Below, in pieces: positions 1 to 8,572 of a stretch of DNA of 64,000 nt. The stretch is from contig NC_018632.1 in NCBI RefSeq assembly GCF_000172635.2, positions 1,612,001 through 1,676,000 on the forward strand, written 5' to 3'. This DNA comes from Alteromonas macleodii ATCC 27126 (GTDB lineage Bacteria > Pseudomonadota > Gammaproteobacteria > Enterobacterales > Alteromonadaceae). The first letter of the stretch is position 1. Every line of letters begins with the position of its first letter. A program made the translations under genes and the position numbers. Below the pieces are notes generated by a model. That model was given only the letters and a program-made list of their open reading frames with translations, searched no databases and was not told the origin of the DNA.

Positions 1-40
1 TAAGCTGACTTTGGGTTAGCTTACGCTTCAAGAAATACTA

Positions 41-69
41 AAAAGCCGGTCGCATGACCGGCTTTTTTT
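41..69. terminator. Rho-independent terminator hairpin
   Basis: An 11-bp perfect stem (AAAAGCCGGTC / GACCGGCTTTT) with a GCAT loop is followed by a T run on the + strand and preceded by an A run, so it can act in both directions. It lies 29 bases past the cynS stop and probably ends the nirC-kinase-cynS transcript as well as any gene entering from the left. Confidence 0.85.
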
Positions 70-97
70 ATGTCGGGTGTCCCATCCTGAAATACGT

Positions 98-547
98 TTA
101 GTACATCTTATATGGCAGAAACTTCCCTGACATAACTACGCTGACACGGTCACCTTTAGGATCGTTTTCGCGCTGTAAATCCATAGAAAAATCAATTGCA
201 CTCATGATGCCGTCGCCAAACTCTTCATGAATTAATTCCTTTAATGTAGTGCCATACACACTCACCAATTCATACCAGCGGTAAATAAGCGGGTCGGTAG
301 GGACTTCTGTGGGTAACGAGCCTTTGTAAGGCACGATTTGAAGCCAAGCAATGGCTTCGTCGGTGAGTTCAAGTAACTCACCCACGGCTTCAGCTTGCTG
401 CTTTGTCATGGCCATTTGTCCTAAGCAAGCTGCTGTACTCCATTCTTTTGACTGACCAACAACTTCGGCAATCTGACTCCACTTTATGCCTTTTAAAATT
501 TTGGCTGACTGGATCATGTCGGTAACTTGGGTTCTCGATGTAATCAT
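98..547 (-). CDS. cynS: Cyanate hydratase (cyanase)
   Basis: Cyanase converts cyanate and bicarbonate to ammonia and CO2, detoxifying cyanate and supplying nitrogen; it acts as a cytoplasmic homodecamer. The family layout is complete: an N-terminal helix-turn-helix-like domain (about residues 5-75) and a C-terminal catalytic domain. The catalytic Arg and Glu sit in YRWYELV and the Ser in IMSAIDF. At about 149 aa it is close to the usual 156. I chose the second ATG (547) because AAGG lies 8 bases before it but only 2 bases before the ATG at 553. It is the last gene of the operon nirC-phosphatase/kinase-cynS, 18 bases after the kinase stop, so it is likely under the same nitrogen control. Confidence 0.95.
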   Translation of the reverse strand: MITSRTQVTDMIQSAKILKGIKWSQIAEVVGQSKEWSTAACLGQMAMTKQQAEAVGELLELTDEAIAWLQIVPYKGSLPTEVPTDPLIYRWYELVSVYGTTLKELIHEEFGDGIMSAIDFSMDLQRENDPKGDRVSVVMSGKFLPYKMY

Positions 548-565
548 TTGCATTTCCTTAAAGGG

Positions 566-1360
566 TTAGTTAAACAAAATGAGCGTAACTAGATTGCTGA
601 AAATAAGTGCCAGTATTAGCACCTTGTACACAAAAAGAGGGTGTCGTTTTACTAACGGCTCGTACGCCGTATGTTGTGATGGATTTGGGTAGCGAAGCGA
701 AAAAAGAAACTCAGATAGTGAAGAAAATCGCTTATCAGGGTTCACATGCAAAGCACGCTTAAGGGCGCTATCAACCCAATTAGGTATTGGTCGATTAGGA
801 GCCAATGCGGTTTGGTATTTTAACTTTTTCTGCTCGGCCAACGTGCGACAATGAGCGAGCTTTGTGCCATAGGGGTAACGCCCGCACAAAAGATAGTAGG
901 TGAGTACGGCTAAGGAGAACAGATCAGAGCGCTCTGTGCCAACATTTCCTAAAAAGTATTCAGGTGCGGAAAAAAGTGCAGCGCCAGGAATAGGTGTGTC
1001 ACTATAGAGGCTTGGGGCATCGGCTAAGGCTGCTGAACCCAAATCTATAATAGTACAGTGCCCTTGTTCGCTAATAATAATATTGTCGGGGCGTATATCC
1101 CTATGAACAATGCCCTGACGGTGCATTGCCTGTAAACCTTTACCAACCTGCTCGATTATATTCCTAACTTGCTCTAATGGCGGCGTAGGATTATCAACAG
1201 CCCATTGAGCTAGCGTTTGACCTTGAATATATTCACTTACGCTGTAAAAAGAAGAAGGAGGGTACGGTAAACCCAAATCAGTAAACGTTGGGCTTTTAAT
1301 AACGTGTGCCGAATTAATCCGTCTCGAAAACCAGCTCTCTATTAGGAATCCATTTACCAT
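566..1360 (-). CDS. Kinase-domain fragment with C-terminal membrane anchor
   Basis: This 264-aa reading frame holds a protein kinase from helix C onwards: the helix-C Glu (FLIESW), hinge, catalytic loop VHRDIRPDNI, metal motif IIDLGS (DLG in place of DFG) and SAPEYF (APE). It ends with a hydrophobic segment (about residues 242-262) that would anchor it in the inner membrane. It lacks the glycine loop and the ATP-binding Lys, which lie in the upstream frame, so alone it could not be an active kinase. It overlaps the upstream frame by 7 bases. The apparent ATG start is probably an accident of the frameshift. Confidence 0.8.
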   Translation of the reverse strand: MVNGFLIESWFSRRINSAHVIKSPTFTDLGLPYPPSSFYSVSEYIQGQTLAQWAVDNPTPPLEQVRNIIEQVGKGLQAMHRQGIVHRDIRPDNIIISEQGHCTIIDLGSAALADAPSLYSDTPIPGAALFSAPEYFLGNVGTERSDLFSLAVLTYYLLCGRYPYGTKLAHCRTLAEQKKLKYQTALAPNRPIPNWVDSALKRALHVNPDKRFSSLSEFLFSLRYPNPSQHTAYEPLVKRHPLFVYKVLILALIFSNLVTLILFN

Positions 1361-2475
1361 TTCTGGTGATAGGGTAAAGTCGGTAGCCGGTGTTTTACAA
1401 CCACAGGGCTGTTTCTGTGCGTAGCTTCACAAGACGAATTGGTGGCAATAAAAACATGGCTTCGGGCCGACGTATAAAGCTGTCGTTCTAGCTTCAGTCC
1501 ATCAACATCATCACCCGTCTTAAAGTTTGCGGCAGCAGGCTCTTCGCATACATGTTCATCAGAATGCTGATTTGAGTAATGAATCGCAGCATCAGAAACC
1601 TCAGAATTGGTTATCAGTTGTTCGCCCAACGACCTGTTAAGTACAGATGAATGAGGTGAAGTTGAAACGCCTGTATACAGTGGGTGTCTGTGATCGTCTA
1701 GGCCATCATGGCTAGCTACAAGAACCTTTACGAGAAGTAAGGTGAGGTTGTCATCGCTTCCTCTAGTAAATGCCTCATGTACTACCAGCGCAGCTTGGTT
1801 TTCAGAAAGCGTATCGGCCTCACTGATTTTCATAAGAATGGTGGGTAGCGAAACAAACTCATAAACCCCGTCGCTACTTATCGAAAACGTGCTCGATGAG
1901 TTGAGGGTGAGTGTTGTGTGGTCGATGTCTATATTCGCTTTAACGCCTAATGCTTTAGTAAGATAACTCTGCGAAGGCTCACTTTCCGATACTTGACGAT
2001 GAGGTTTTGTGAGTAAGACAGGCGACTGTGCGTTCTTAGAAAGAACTTGAATTTGACAATCCCCCACATGAAATACATCCATGTGATTGCCTGTTACCAC
2101 TGCCACTGTTAACGTGCAAACATAACCTTTTTCTGGTGTATAGCAAAAGGGACTTCTTTGCGTACGTGTGTAAAGCAGCGCGTTTATCTCTTTAATAATG
2201 GTTTCAGCGCGCGTCTTAACCGACCATTGTTCCGGCGCCATATTAAACAGTTTAATAAACTGACTGGTAGCAAAGTCGCTAGCAACTTGGCTAACCGTAC
2301 TGCTACTTACACCGTCGGCGATAACAAAAACGCTGCTTTGATCTGGGTTATCAGAAACATGAAAAGCGTATGCATCTTGGTTTATCGCTTTAACGCCGGC
2401 TGTAGAAAATGCACTTACACTGAGCGTGTTAGCTGGTGGGTTAATTGGGGCGTTTAACGCGGCTCGCTCATTCAT
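1354..2475 (-). CDS. PP2C-type phosphatase fragment plus start of kinase N-lobe
   Basis: This 373-aa reading frame carries a complete PP2C (PPM) Ser/Thr phosphatase domain with its metal-binding acidic motifs: NQDAY, IADGVSS, HVGDCQ, SSDGVYE and SDDNLT. It would remove phosphate from Ser/Thr residues in the cytoplasm. The last 60 or so residues are not phosphatase but the beginning of a protein kinase fold, cut short by the frameshift. It may still be an active phosphatase if expressed. It lies 126 bases after nirC in the same direction. Confidence 0.85.
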   Translation of the reverse strand: MNERAALNAPINPPANTLSVSAFSTAGVKAINQDAYAFHVSDNPDQSSVFVIADGVSSSTVSQVASDFATSQFIKLFNMAPEQWSVKTRAETIIKEINALLYTRTQRSPFCYTPEKGYVCTLTVAVVTGNHMDVFHVGDCQIQVLSKNAQSPVLLTKPHRQVSESEPSQSYLTKALGVKANIDIDHTTLTLNSSSTFSISSDGVYEFVSLPTILMKISEADTLSENQAALVVHEAFTRGSDDNLTLLLVKVLVASHDGLDDHRHPLYTGVSTSPHSSVLNRSLGEQLITNSEVSDAAIHYSNQHSDEHVCEEPAAANFKTGDDVDGLKLERQLYTSARSHVFIATNSSCEATHRNSPVVVKHRLPTLPYHQKW

Positions 2476-2543
2476 GTTTAATTGCTTCTTACCTGCATAT
2501 TTAATTATGAGCCCAATTAGTTATTTCCAAGGAAACGGATAAC

Positions 2544-2582
2544 GCCATCATGACGTGTCTTGTAGGGGCAAGGCATGATGGC
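2544..2582 (-). other. Intra-operon hairpin between nirC and the phosphatase gene
   Basis: A 9-bp perfect inverted repeat (GCCATCATG / CATGATGGC, loop about 21 nt) lies in the 126-base gap. There is no T run on the transcribed strand, so it is more likely an mRNA stabiliser or partial attenuator that favours nirC over the downstream genes than a full terminator. Confidence 0.5.
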
Positions 2583-2601
2583 TTTAAGATAAGCGCTTTA
2601 G

Positions 2602-3450
2602 TTAAATAGGCAGTGTTTGCGATGCAGCGGCTTTATCAACAGGGATAGTACGTTTGGGTAGCGTCTTAACGTGGGTGGTGTACAGGGTTAGTCCAGTAAA
2701 GGCGAGGCCACCAACAAGATTTCCAAGTGCAGTTGGGATCTCGTTCCAAATGAAGTAGTCCATAACCGAGAAGTCGCCGCCCATAATAAGGCCAAATGGG
2801 AAAAGGAACATGTTTACTACTGAGTGCTCAAAACCCATAAAGAAGAACAGCATGATTGGCATCCACATGGCTAGTACTTTTCCGCTAACGTGGGTTGAAA
2901 TCATTGCACCCACTACGCCTAGCGACACCATCCAGTTACACAACATGCCGCGAATAAAAATGGTGAACCAGCCTGCAACGCCGTGTTCTGCGTAGCCCAA
3001 TGTACGAGCTTCGCCAATGCTGGCTACCTTAGTCGCGATGGCACCGCCATCCACGTTATACCCCATGGTAAAAATAAACGACATCATAAAGGCCACGGTT
3101 AATGCGCCGCCAAAGTTACCTAAAAATACTAATCCCCAATTTCGTAGAATTTGTTTTGGCGTGACGCCAGGTCGCTGTGCAAGCCAAGCGAGCGGGGTAA
3201 GTACAAACACGCCGGTTAATAGGTCAAACCCCATAAGGTAGAGCATACAAAAGCCCACTGGGAATAACACTGCGCCAAGAAGAAACACGCCGGTTTGAAC
3301 GGCAATGGTAACGGCAAAAACAGCGGCTAGGGCCAATATTGCACCTGCCATATAAGCGCGAATTAGAGTATCTCGTGTAGACATATAAATTTTGGCTTCG
3401 CCTGCATCTACCATCTTGGTTGCAAACTCAGCGGGGAGAAGATAAGCCAT
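2602..3450 (-). CDS. nirC: Formate/nitrite transporter family channel (NirC-like)
   Basis: A 282-aa member of the FNT family: pentameric inner-membrane channels with six helices per subunit that pass formate, nitrite or related small anions. Visible here are the conserved N-terminal stretch, the helix segments, and the typical cytoplasmic LAQRPG...RNWG and FLGNFGGA region. Next to a phosphatase-kinase and cyanase, nitrite (or possibly cyanate or formate) is the likely substrate; the sequence alone does not settle this. The start has a good ribosome site (GAGGTG, 6 bases upstream). It is the first gene of the operon and follows an unusually long leader of about 250 nt that contains regulatory hairpins. 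Confidence 0.88.
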   Translation of the reverse strand: MAYLLPAEFATKMVDAGEAKIYMSTRDTLIRAYMAGAILALAAVFAVTIAVQTGVFLLGAVLFPVGFCMLYLMGFDLLTGVFVLTPLAWLAQRPGVTPKQILRNWGLVFLGNFGGALTVAFMMSFIFTMGYNVDGGAIATKVASIGEARTLGYAEHGVAGWFTIFIRGMLCNWMVSLGVVGAMISTHVSGKVLAMWMPIMLFFFMGFEHSVVNMFLFPFGLIMGGDFSVMDYFIWNEIPTALGNLVGGLAFTGLTLYTTHVKTLPKRTIPVDKAAASQTLPI

Positions 3451-3534
3451 GGTTTCACCTCACGTTGTCGTTATTAATAAGTTGTCATCTGTATGTTGGC
3501 GTTTACTGTTTCAATGCGTTCCAGAAGATCAAAA

Positions 3535-3644
3535 AAAGGCGTCCGCAGCGCTCTCGTAAGAAAGAACTGGGGACGCCTTTGTCCGAAACTCATGCATTGT
3601 GGTAGCTAACAAATAAACCGTCGGTTATATGTACGCCTTTGTAC
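3535..3644 (-). promoter_or_regulatory. Two-hexaloop ANTAR-type antitermination leader with terminator
   Basis: Read on the minus strand, the nirC leader contains two short hairpins with the same hexaloop AAAGGC: GTAC-loop-GTAC (3631-3644) and GGAC-loop-GTCC (3571-3584). A at loop position 1 and G at position 4 is the signature bound by ANTAR regulators such as NasR and NasT. The loop and 3' arm of the second hairpin form the 5' arm (AAAGGCGTCC) of a strong terminator whose 3' arm GGACGCC is followed by seven Ts (3531-3580). The second hairpin and the terminator are therefore mutually exclusive, as the mechanism requires. The linker between the hairpins is long (46 nt) and holds a small AACCG/CGGTT stem. 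The regulator gene is not in this window. Confidence 0.75.
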
Positions 3645-3711
3645 TCTGAAGCCCGTTGGCAACTAATACTTGTATAAGCGCCTTCGTACTTTTGTTATCC
3701 ATTTGTACAAA

Positions 3712-3727
3712 GCTAAAAAAGTGCCAA
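3712..3727 (-). promoter_or_regulatory. Candidate sigma-54 (-24/-12) promoter of nirC operon
   Basis: The minus strand reads TTGGCAC, five Ts, then TAGC. This is the -24/-12 pattern with GG and GC separated by exactly 10 bases and one mismatch (TAGC for TTGC). It would start transcription near 3700, upstream of the antitermination hairpins. Sigma-54 with NtrC is the usual control for nitrogen assimilation, which fits the operon content. It was found by eye only. Confidence 0.55.
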
Positions 3728-3891
3728 TAACCAAAATGTACCTAAATGCGTTATTTATTGCTATTAAAAACAATGCTTTGTATAAATTCATGGCTGTGTT
3801 GATAGACGCTTGCGCCAAGGCACTATTAATTAGTCTGCACTAAAAAGGGGGGGAGTGTGAGTGTTTAAGGTGCAACCGGTTTAACCATTTC

Positions 3892-5958
3892 CTACTTTAA
3901 TGCCTGTTTTAACATTTTTAACTGACGCTTCATGGTTGGATAAACTTTTGTCTCTTGTGTTCGGTGTGCGTATTTTTCATGCTCAAATAGTTCACACAGA
4001 AGTGTTAGTGCCTTGGTAGCATCTTCGTTTATCAAAGGGTTAACTTCACTCATAAAGGCGGACAAGGTTTTATTCCCTCTTTCTTTTCCTGTTTTAGCTT
4101 CAACGCATTTTATTGCGTTTAGTAAAACTCTGTGTGAGGGCGACAGTGTGTTGCGATGCGTATTGGGTAAAAAATAAAGTGCTAAAATAAGCCCAATTAG
4201 GCCAATGGCGGAAAGAAATACAACTCGCATTTTTTGCGGCGTTAGCGAGCCTAGTAATTCTTCAAGCATGTTGGTTTGCGCAGTATTGTCAAAGCCCAGT
4301 ACCCATTTACTCCATGAGTAATCGAGCTGTTGAAACCAGCTTTGTAACGTTGCAAAAATGGCAGCGTTGCTAAGGTCGCCCAAAATACTCGCTTCACGAG
4401 ACTCCCCAAGCTCTTCCAACGCACGTTCAAGCCCGAAGGTTAAGCGTGACGGTGCCACCATACTCGTTGGGTCGTGTCGAATCCATACACCATCAATAAA
4501 TGCTTCCACCCACGCATGTGCATCGTACTGCCTTATTTGCAGCACATTGTCATTAAGTGCGCTTCCGCCCTGGTAGCCTGTCACCATTCTTGCCGGTACC
4601 CCTGCGGCGCGAAGCACATACACCATGGCGCCTGCGTAATGGGCACAAAAACCTGAGCGTTCTTCAAATAAAAAACGGTCGATGGGGTCGGTAGGCATGG
4701 CGTTCGGCGATAGGGTGTAGCGGAAGCCCCCTTGATTAAATTCACGCATTATTGCGCTAACAATTTGCTGTGCGCTTGAGTATTGTTTGGCAAGTGTCTG
4801 TCCCCATGCTCTGGCTTGAGGGTTGCCATTCATGGAAACCTGAAGGTTTAGTTGCGATTCAAAATTTCCTATTCCGCTAGTGATTTGCGCAGTTGGATAG
4901 TAGCGCAGATAAAACGCTTTTTTACTGGATATTGGGCTATTCGCCCTTAACGTAAAATCAAAAAGACTTCTTACGAAAATACTGTTCTCGCGGTTGTTGG
5001 GTGTCGAAGGCGCTAGCGCAAACAGCCACGTTTGCTGTGTGGGTTCCACGATCAATTCATAACTTATCACTTGAGGCGTATTTTCCTCGGCCAGAGCTGA
5101 CAAGGGTGTTGGCTTGCCCATGTAAGCTAACTGCTGCTCTGCCTGTTTGCGTTTGTTGCTAATAGACCAGGTTTTCCCGTCAAAATGTTCTAAGGTCATA
5201 GCGCGCCAATACCTGGACGGTGCAACAGGGACTGCTTCTGCGTTTTCAAATGTGGCGCTGAAAGCCAATTCAGATGAACTTGCAAGTGACGCAATATCAC
5301 CAGGCGTCACCGTGTCAGAAAGCCCGGTTTCAGTCGACTTTGACGTGGGCATCTGCCAAAGCGGAGGGAGTTGGGGAAGCAGTAAAAACAGTAGCAGCGC
5401 GATAGGGAAAGCTTGGACAATAAGTACGGTCACGAATTTAATGCTTTTTGATTTGGGTACTCCTGCACCGTGATAAATGGCAGTCGCGAATAGCAGCAGG
5501 GCCAGTATTCCTGTATAGCCAATCCACGCAAATACGCTTAGAGACGAGATAAATCCGCAGCCGATCAAGAACAAACAGGTACATACAATTAAGTGAAAAT
5601 CTCGTTTTTTCTCAACCAGCATGATTTTGAGCGCGCACGCGACGGTCAATAGGTTAATCATGCTATCAAGCAATCCTACTGAAAAGCCGAACCACGATAA
5701 TGCGAACACTGCCAATATTGCCAGCAAGTTAACCGTGCGTGATGTTGGCAAACTATTCAACGCACTAAGGCCTGCGGCTCTCACTATCACAGCACACCCA
5801 CCTAGCATAATTACCCATGTCATAAGCGGCGCGGTAAGAGTAAAAAGAATAAGAGAGAAAGCTATGCAGAGCATAAGCACAGCCACGGACGTTGGTTGGC
5901 TAAACACGCTTTTAACAACGGTTAATTGCGTTAAACGGCTTAAGATAGCGGAGCTCAT
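3892..5958 (-). CDS. TgpA-like membrane transglutaminase (DUF3488)
   Basis: A 688-aa inner-membrane protein with about six helices in the first 200 residues, a large periplasmic transglutaminase-like domain, another helix near residue 575-595 and a cytoplasmic tail. The papain-like triad is visible: Cys in RSGFCAHYAG, His in YDAHAWVEAF and Asp in RHDPTS. TgpA of Pseudomonas, the best studied relative, is essential, but its substrate is not well defined. It overlaps the DUF58 gene by 4 bases and is the last gene of the moxR-DUF58-tgpA operon, a very common arrangement in which the three proteins are thought to act together at the envelope. Confidence 0.88.
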   Translation of the reverse strand: MSSAILSRLTQLTVVKSVFSQPTSVAVLMLCIAFSLILFTLTAPLMTWVIMLGGCAVIVRAAGLSALNSLPTSRTVNLLAILAVFALSWFGFSVGLLDSMINLLTVACALKIMLVEKKRDFHLIVCTCLFLIGCGFISSLSVFAWIGYTGILALLLFATAIYHGAGVPKSKSIKFVTVLIVQAFPIALLLFLLLPQLPPLWQMPTSKSTETGLSDTVTPGDIASLASSSELAFSATFENAEAVPVAPSRYWRAMTLEHFDGKTWSISNKRKQAEQQLAYMGKPTPLSALAEENTPQVISYELIVEPTQQTWLFALAPSTPNNRENSIFVRSLFDFTLRANSPISSKKAFYLRYYPTAQITSGIGNFESQLNLQVSMNGNPQARAWGQTLAKQYSSAQQIVSAIMREFNQGGFRYTLSPNAMPTDPIDRFLFEERSGFCAHYAGAMVYVLRAAGVPARMVTGYQGGSALNDNVLQIRQYDAHAWVEAFIDGVWIRHDPTSMVAPSRLTFGLERALEELGESREASILGDLSNAAIFATLQSWFQQLDYSWSKWVLGFDNTAQTNMLEELLGSLTPQKMRVVFLSAIGLIGLILALYFLPNTHRNTLSPSHRVLLNAIKCVEAKTGKERGNKTLSAFMSEVNPLINEDATKALTLLCELFEHEKYAHRTQETKVYPTMKRQLKMLKQALK

Positions 5959-7097
5959 TTCGTTGACCTCGCCCTTTCATTCTTTATGGAAGATATTGAG
6001 ACCGTTTTATTTGAGGTTGAAGAAGCTTGTGATGAATGCGAATTCAAACACGCAAGTGCACTAAGACATTCGTGCATTTGTTTTACCCCGTGAGCAGGGG
6101 CAATGTTAAGCCCTTTGTACTGTATTCCAAATACCCGGTCTGCGCCTGTCCAAGACAATGTTGCATAGGTAAGCGCCGACACGGCAGTTTCCACATCTAT
6201 GTTTGAGGGAACTGAAAGTACAAAACTGTCGCTTTGCAAGGAGGTAAAGGATTTCGAAACCCAATTTCCGTTTTTCGCCACATGCTTCCATGATACGCGA
6301 TTAAGCGGCTGTCCAACTTCGTAATCGTTTAATGCGTAAAAGTCTTCGTTACTTGTAAGGTCGTTAACCTGACTGACGCTATCCGACTCATTAGAACTCG
6401 CTACCTTATTAACAGTGACCGGACCTTCTTGAGGTTTTGCGTAGACAGTGACTTGTTGGTCAAAATCGAGGTGGGTCCAGCATTTGTATAATCCCAACGG
6501 AAAATCGCATGCAATGGTTAGTCTGCCGAGTGCAAATCGCCCCCGTACTGGTATTGGAAGAGGCACGCTGAGGGTTTGCGTTTGTTTTGTATCCGTAACT
6601 TCATTGTCGTTTAAAGAAAAGCTGTACGTCTGCTGAGCCACTGAAATGTTTTCATTGCTTGCATGAGCAGTCGTATCCATGGGGCGCACTGTATTTAGCC
6701 ACTTTATTGCTAATACGCCATTGCACGTTTTCGTTGGCGCTGCCGCGTGAGGGATAACCTGAAGCTGCAATTCACCCTGTAAGTTACAGTGAAATGGACT
6801 GGGGGGCGTCGCTTTAAGCGCTAAACGCGCAAAGTTTTGATGAGTGTAAAACAGCGTTAATAGCATAATGCTTAAGCACAAATAGCTAAGCAGCAACATC
6901 AAGTTGTTTTGGTAGTTAGTGCCAAGTAAAAACAAACACAGCGATAGAATAATAAAAGACCAACCGAATCCGCTCGGCAATATAAAAATACTGTTTACGT
7001 TGAGGTGATGTTCGTGAGAAGCCGGAACTCGCCTGTCTAACCACTTTAATAGCCTGCGTTGTAGGTAATTCGAAAGTGAAGCTGGCATTCTACGCAC
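5955..7097 (-). CDS. DUF58 domain membrane protein
   Basis: A 380-aa protein with two hydrophobic segments (about residues 38-80) followed by a soluble region with the DUF58 signature (DFYALNDYEVGQPLNRVSWK, which ends in the R-x-W-K part of the motif). DUF58 proteins accompany MoxR ATPases and usually contain a degenerate von Willebrand A-like fold; their molecular role is poorly known. It starts 28 bases after moxR stops and overlaps the transglutaminase start by 4 bases, so the three are translated as one unit. Confidence 0.85.
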   Translation of the reverse strand: MRRMPASLSNYLQRRLLKWLDRRVPASHEHHLNVNSIFILPSGFGWSFIILSLCLFLLGTNYQNNLMLLLSYLCLSIMLLTLFYTHQNFARLALKATPPSPFHCNLQGELQLQVIPHAAAPTKTCNGVLAIKWLNTVRPMDTTAHASNENISVAQQTYSFSLNDNEVTDTKQTQTLSVPLPIPVRGRFALGRLTIACDFPLGLYKCWTHLDFDQQVTVYAKPQEGPVTVNKVASSNESDSVSQVNDLTSNEDFYALNDYEVGQPLNRVSWKHVAKNGNWVSKSFTSLQSDSFVLSVPSNIDVETAVSALTYATLSWTGADRVFGIQYKGLNIAPAHGVKQMHECLSALACLNSHSSQASSTSNKTVSISSIKNERARSTK

Positions 7098-7124
7098 CTT
7101 TAGCGCTCCGAAAATTCATGAATG

Positions 7125-8072
7125 CTAGGCTGCCAGTGGGTCAATACTATCGAGTAATTTCTGGCTCAGTTTTTCACCGTCAAAAGCATGGGTTTGCTGC
7201 CCTTGTGCCAACTGATGTGAAGACAATGTTAGCCTATGAGCGGTAATGGCCACGAAGACGGCCTGTACATCTTCGGGAGTAACATATGATTTTCCAGAAA
7301 CAAACGCCCAGGCTTTGGCACCTTGGAGTATCGCTCTACTCGCTCGTGGCGATAGGGGATTAGGGTAATCATTACTTTCTCGACTTTCACTCACCAATCT
7401 TAGAATGTAATGAATAATGGCATCGCTGGTATGAATAGCGGCTACCTCTCGTTGCATCTCGCACAAATTCTCCTCATTTAGTATTTGTGCAAGCGGTGCT
7501 GATGCATCCTGTTGCAATAGCATGGCTTTTTCTGCTTCCCACGCTGGATAGCCCAAAGAGATACGCATAAAGAAACGGTCGAGTTGGGACTCTGGCAAGG
7601 GATAAGTGCCCGATTGATAGCTTGGGTTTTGTGTAGCAATAACAAAAAATGGAGAGGGTAGCGCGTGGGTTACACCATCGATACTTACTTGTCGCTCTTC
7701 CATCGCTTCTAACAGAGCGCTTTGTGTTTTGGGGCTGGCTCTGTTTAGCTCGTCCGCTAACACCACTTGGCTAAAAATAGGGCCGTGTCTAAACGAAAAG
7801 CGCTTTGCCTCGTCTTGTTCATTACTATGAAAAATGTTTACGCCCAACATATCTGATGGGAGTAAGTCAGAAGTAAATTGAATGCGAGAATATTGTAGGC
7901 CAAAAACTTGTGAAAGCGCATGAGAAAGGGTGGTTTTACCCATTCCCGGTAAGTCTTCAATTAATAAGTGGCCATTGGCAAGTAAACAAGTTATTGCGAG
8001 TTTTAATTGGTGATCTTTACCAATAATTTTCTGACTAAGAGCCCGCTGTACGTTAATGATATCTTGGCGCAT
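7125..8072 (-). CDS. MoxR-family AAA+ ATPase
   Basis: A 315-aa AAA+ ATPase with Walker A GLPGMGKTTL (about residue 40), Walker B VVLADELNRA, sensor region VIATQNP and the C-terminal lid (SPRASRAIL). MoxR proteins act as cytoplasmic chaperone-like ATPases for vWA/DUF58 partners. It is the first gene of the operon with DUF58 and the TgpA-like transglutaminase, which supports a role in preparing that membrane complex. Length and motifs are normal. Confidence 0.92.
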   Translation of the reverse strand: MRQDIINVQRALSQKIIGKDHQLKLAITCLLANGHLLIEDLPGMGKTTLSHALSQVFGLQYSRIQFTSDLLPSDMLGVNIFHSNEQDEAKRFSFRHGPIFSQVVLADELNRASPKTQSALLEAMEERQVSIDGVTHALPSPFFVIATQNPSYQSGTYPLPESQLDRFFMRISLGYPAWEAEKAMLLQQDASAPLAQILNEENLCEMQREVAAIHTSDAIIHYILRLVSESRESNDYPNPLSPRASRAILQGAKAWAFVSGKSYVTPEDVQAVFVAITAHRLTLSSHQLAQGQQTHAFDGEKLSQKLLDSIDPLAA

Positions 8073-8572
8073 ATGATTGTCACTTAAGTTTAAAGTTACT
8101 CTGTCACACTACGTATTAAACAGTGAGAAAGCGATTAAGGCTTTTCTAAGGATGTTGCGCAATGATGTTTAAGTTCATGTCTGAGTTCATGTTCTAGCTT
8201 ACATGTTTAGCGAACGGTAACGAGTGCCGACAATGTGGTGTTTCGAAGGTCACTACTTCTTAATAATAGCAACGATAGTGAAAGGCTTTCTATTGAATTA
8301 CCTGTTAAATTTTATACGCAGGTATATCAGCGACTTGATGGTTCGTTGCGTTGTTTCTCCTATGTTCTTAATGTTGTTAAGGCGACGTCTATTTTAAAAA
8401 AAGTAAAAACGGCTTACATGGACTTTATCGACAGCAGATACGACGGGATGGGAAGCAGTAAAACGTCACTTTCTTGCCTTATTAGCATAGATTCCCGCAA
8501 AACATCTGTTATTAAGTGCTGCGTAGTTTATCTGTGTTGTCTATAATGGTGCCTCTTAAAAAGGAAGTAGTT
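8073..8572. other. Intergenic region between moxR and seqA, no supported gene
   Basis: This 500-base stretch separates two divergent genes and must hold both promoters. A 103-codon open frame on the + strand (8235-8546) has no recognisable motif, Cys-rich low-quality C-terminus and no convincing ribosome site, so I do not call it. The seqA ribosome site AAGGAAG lies at its right end. Confidence 0.6.

Larger units (their letters stand above)
566..2475 (-). pseudogene. Bifunctional PP2C phosphatase-Ser/Thr kinase, frameshifted
   Basis: Read together, the two adjacent frames make one protein of about 636 aa: a PP2C phosphatase domain (residues about 15-255), a linker, a protein kinase domain (about 300-580) and a C-terminal membrane helix. 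The phosphatase frame runs into a kinase N-lobe (SARSHVFIATN, then PVVVK) and stops. The other frame continues the N-lobe exactly where it should: around 1393-1396 the sequence reads VVVK-HRLP in one frame and K-TPATDF in the other, and KTP is what related phosphatase-kinases have after the ATP-binding Lys. One extra base in the run of four Ts (+ strand) restores the whole protein. Such fusions are known beside nitrate/nitrite genes in gammaproteobacteria. Natural loss and a sequence error are both possible. Confidence 0.85.

Noticed and set aside
8235..8546. A 103-codon + strand frame before seqA
   Set aside because: No recognisable domain, no good ribosome site, and odd Cys-rich end. It fits a chance frame in the moxR-seqA promoter region.
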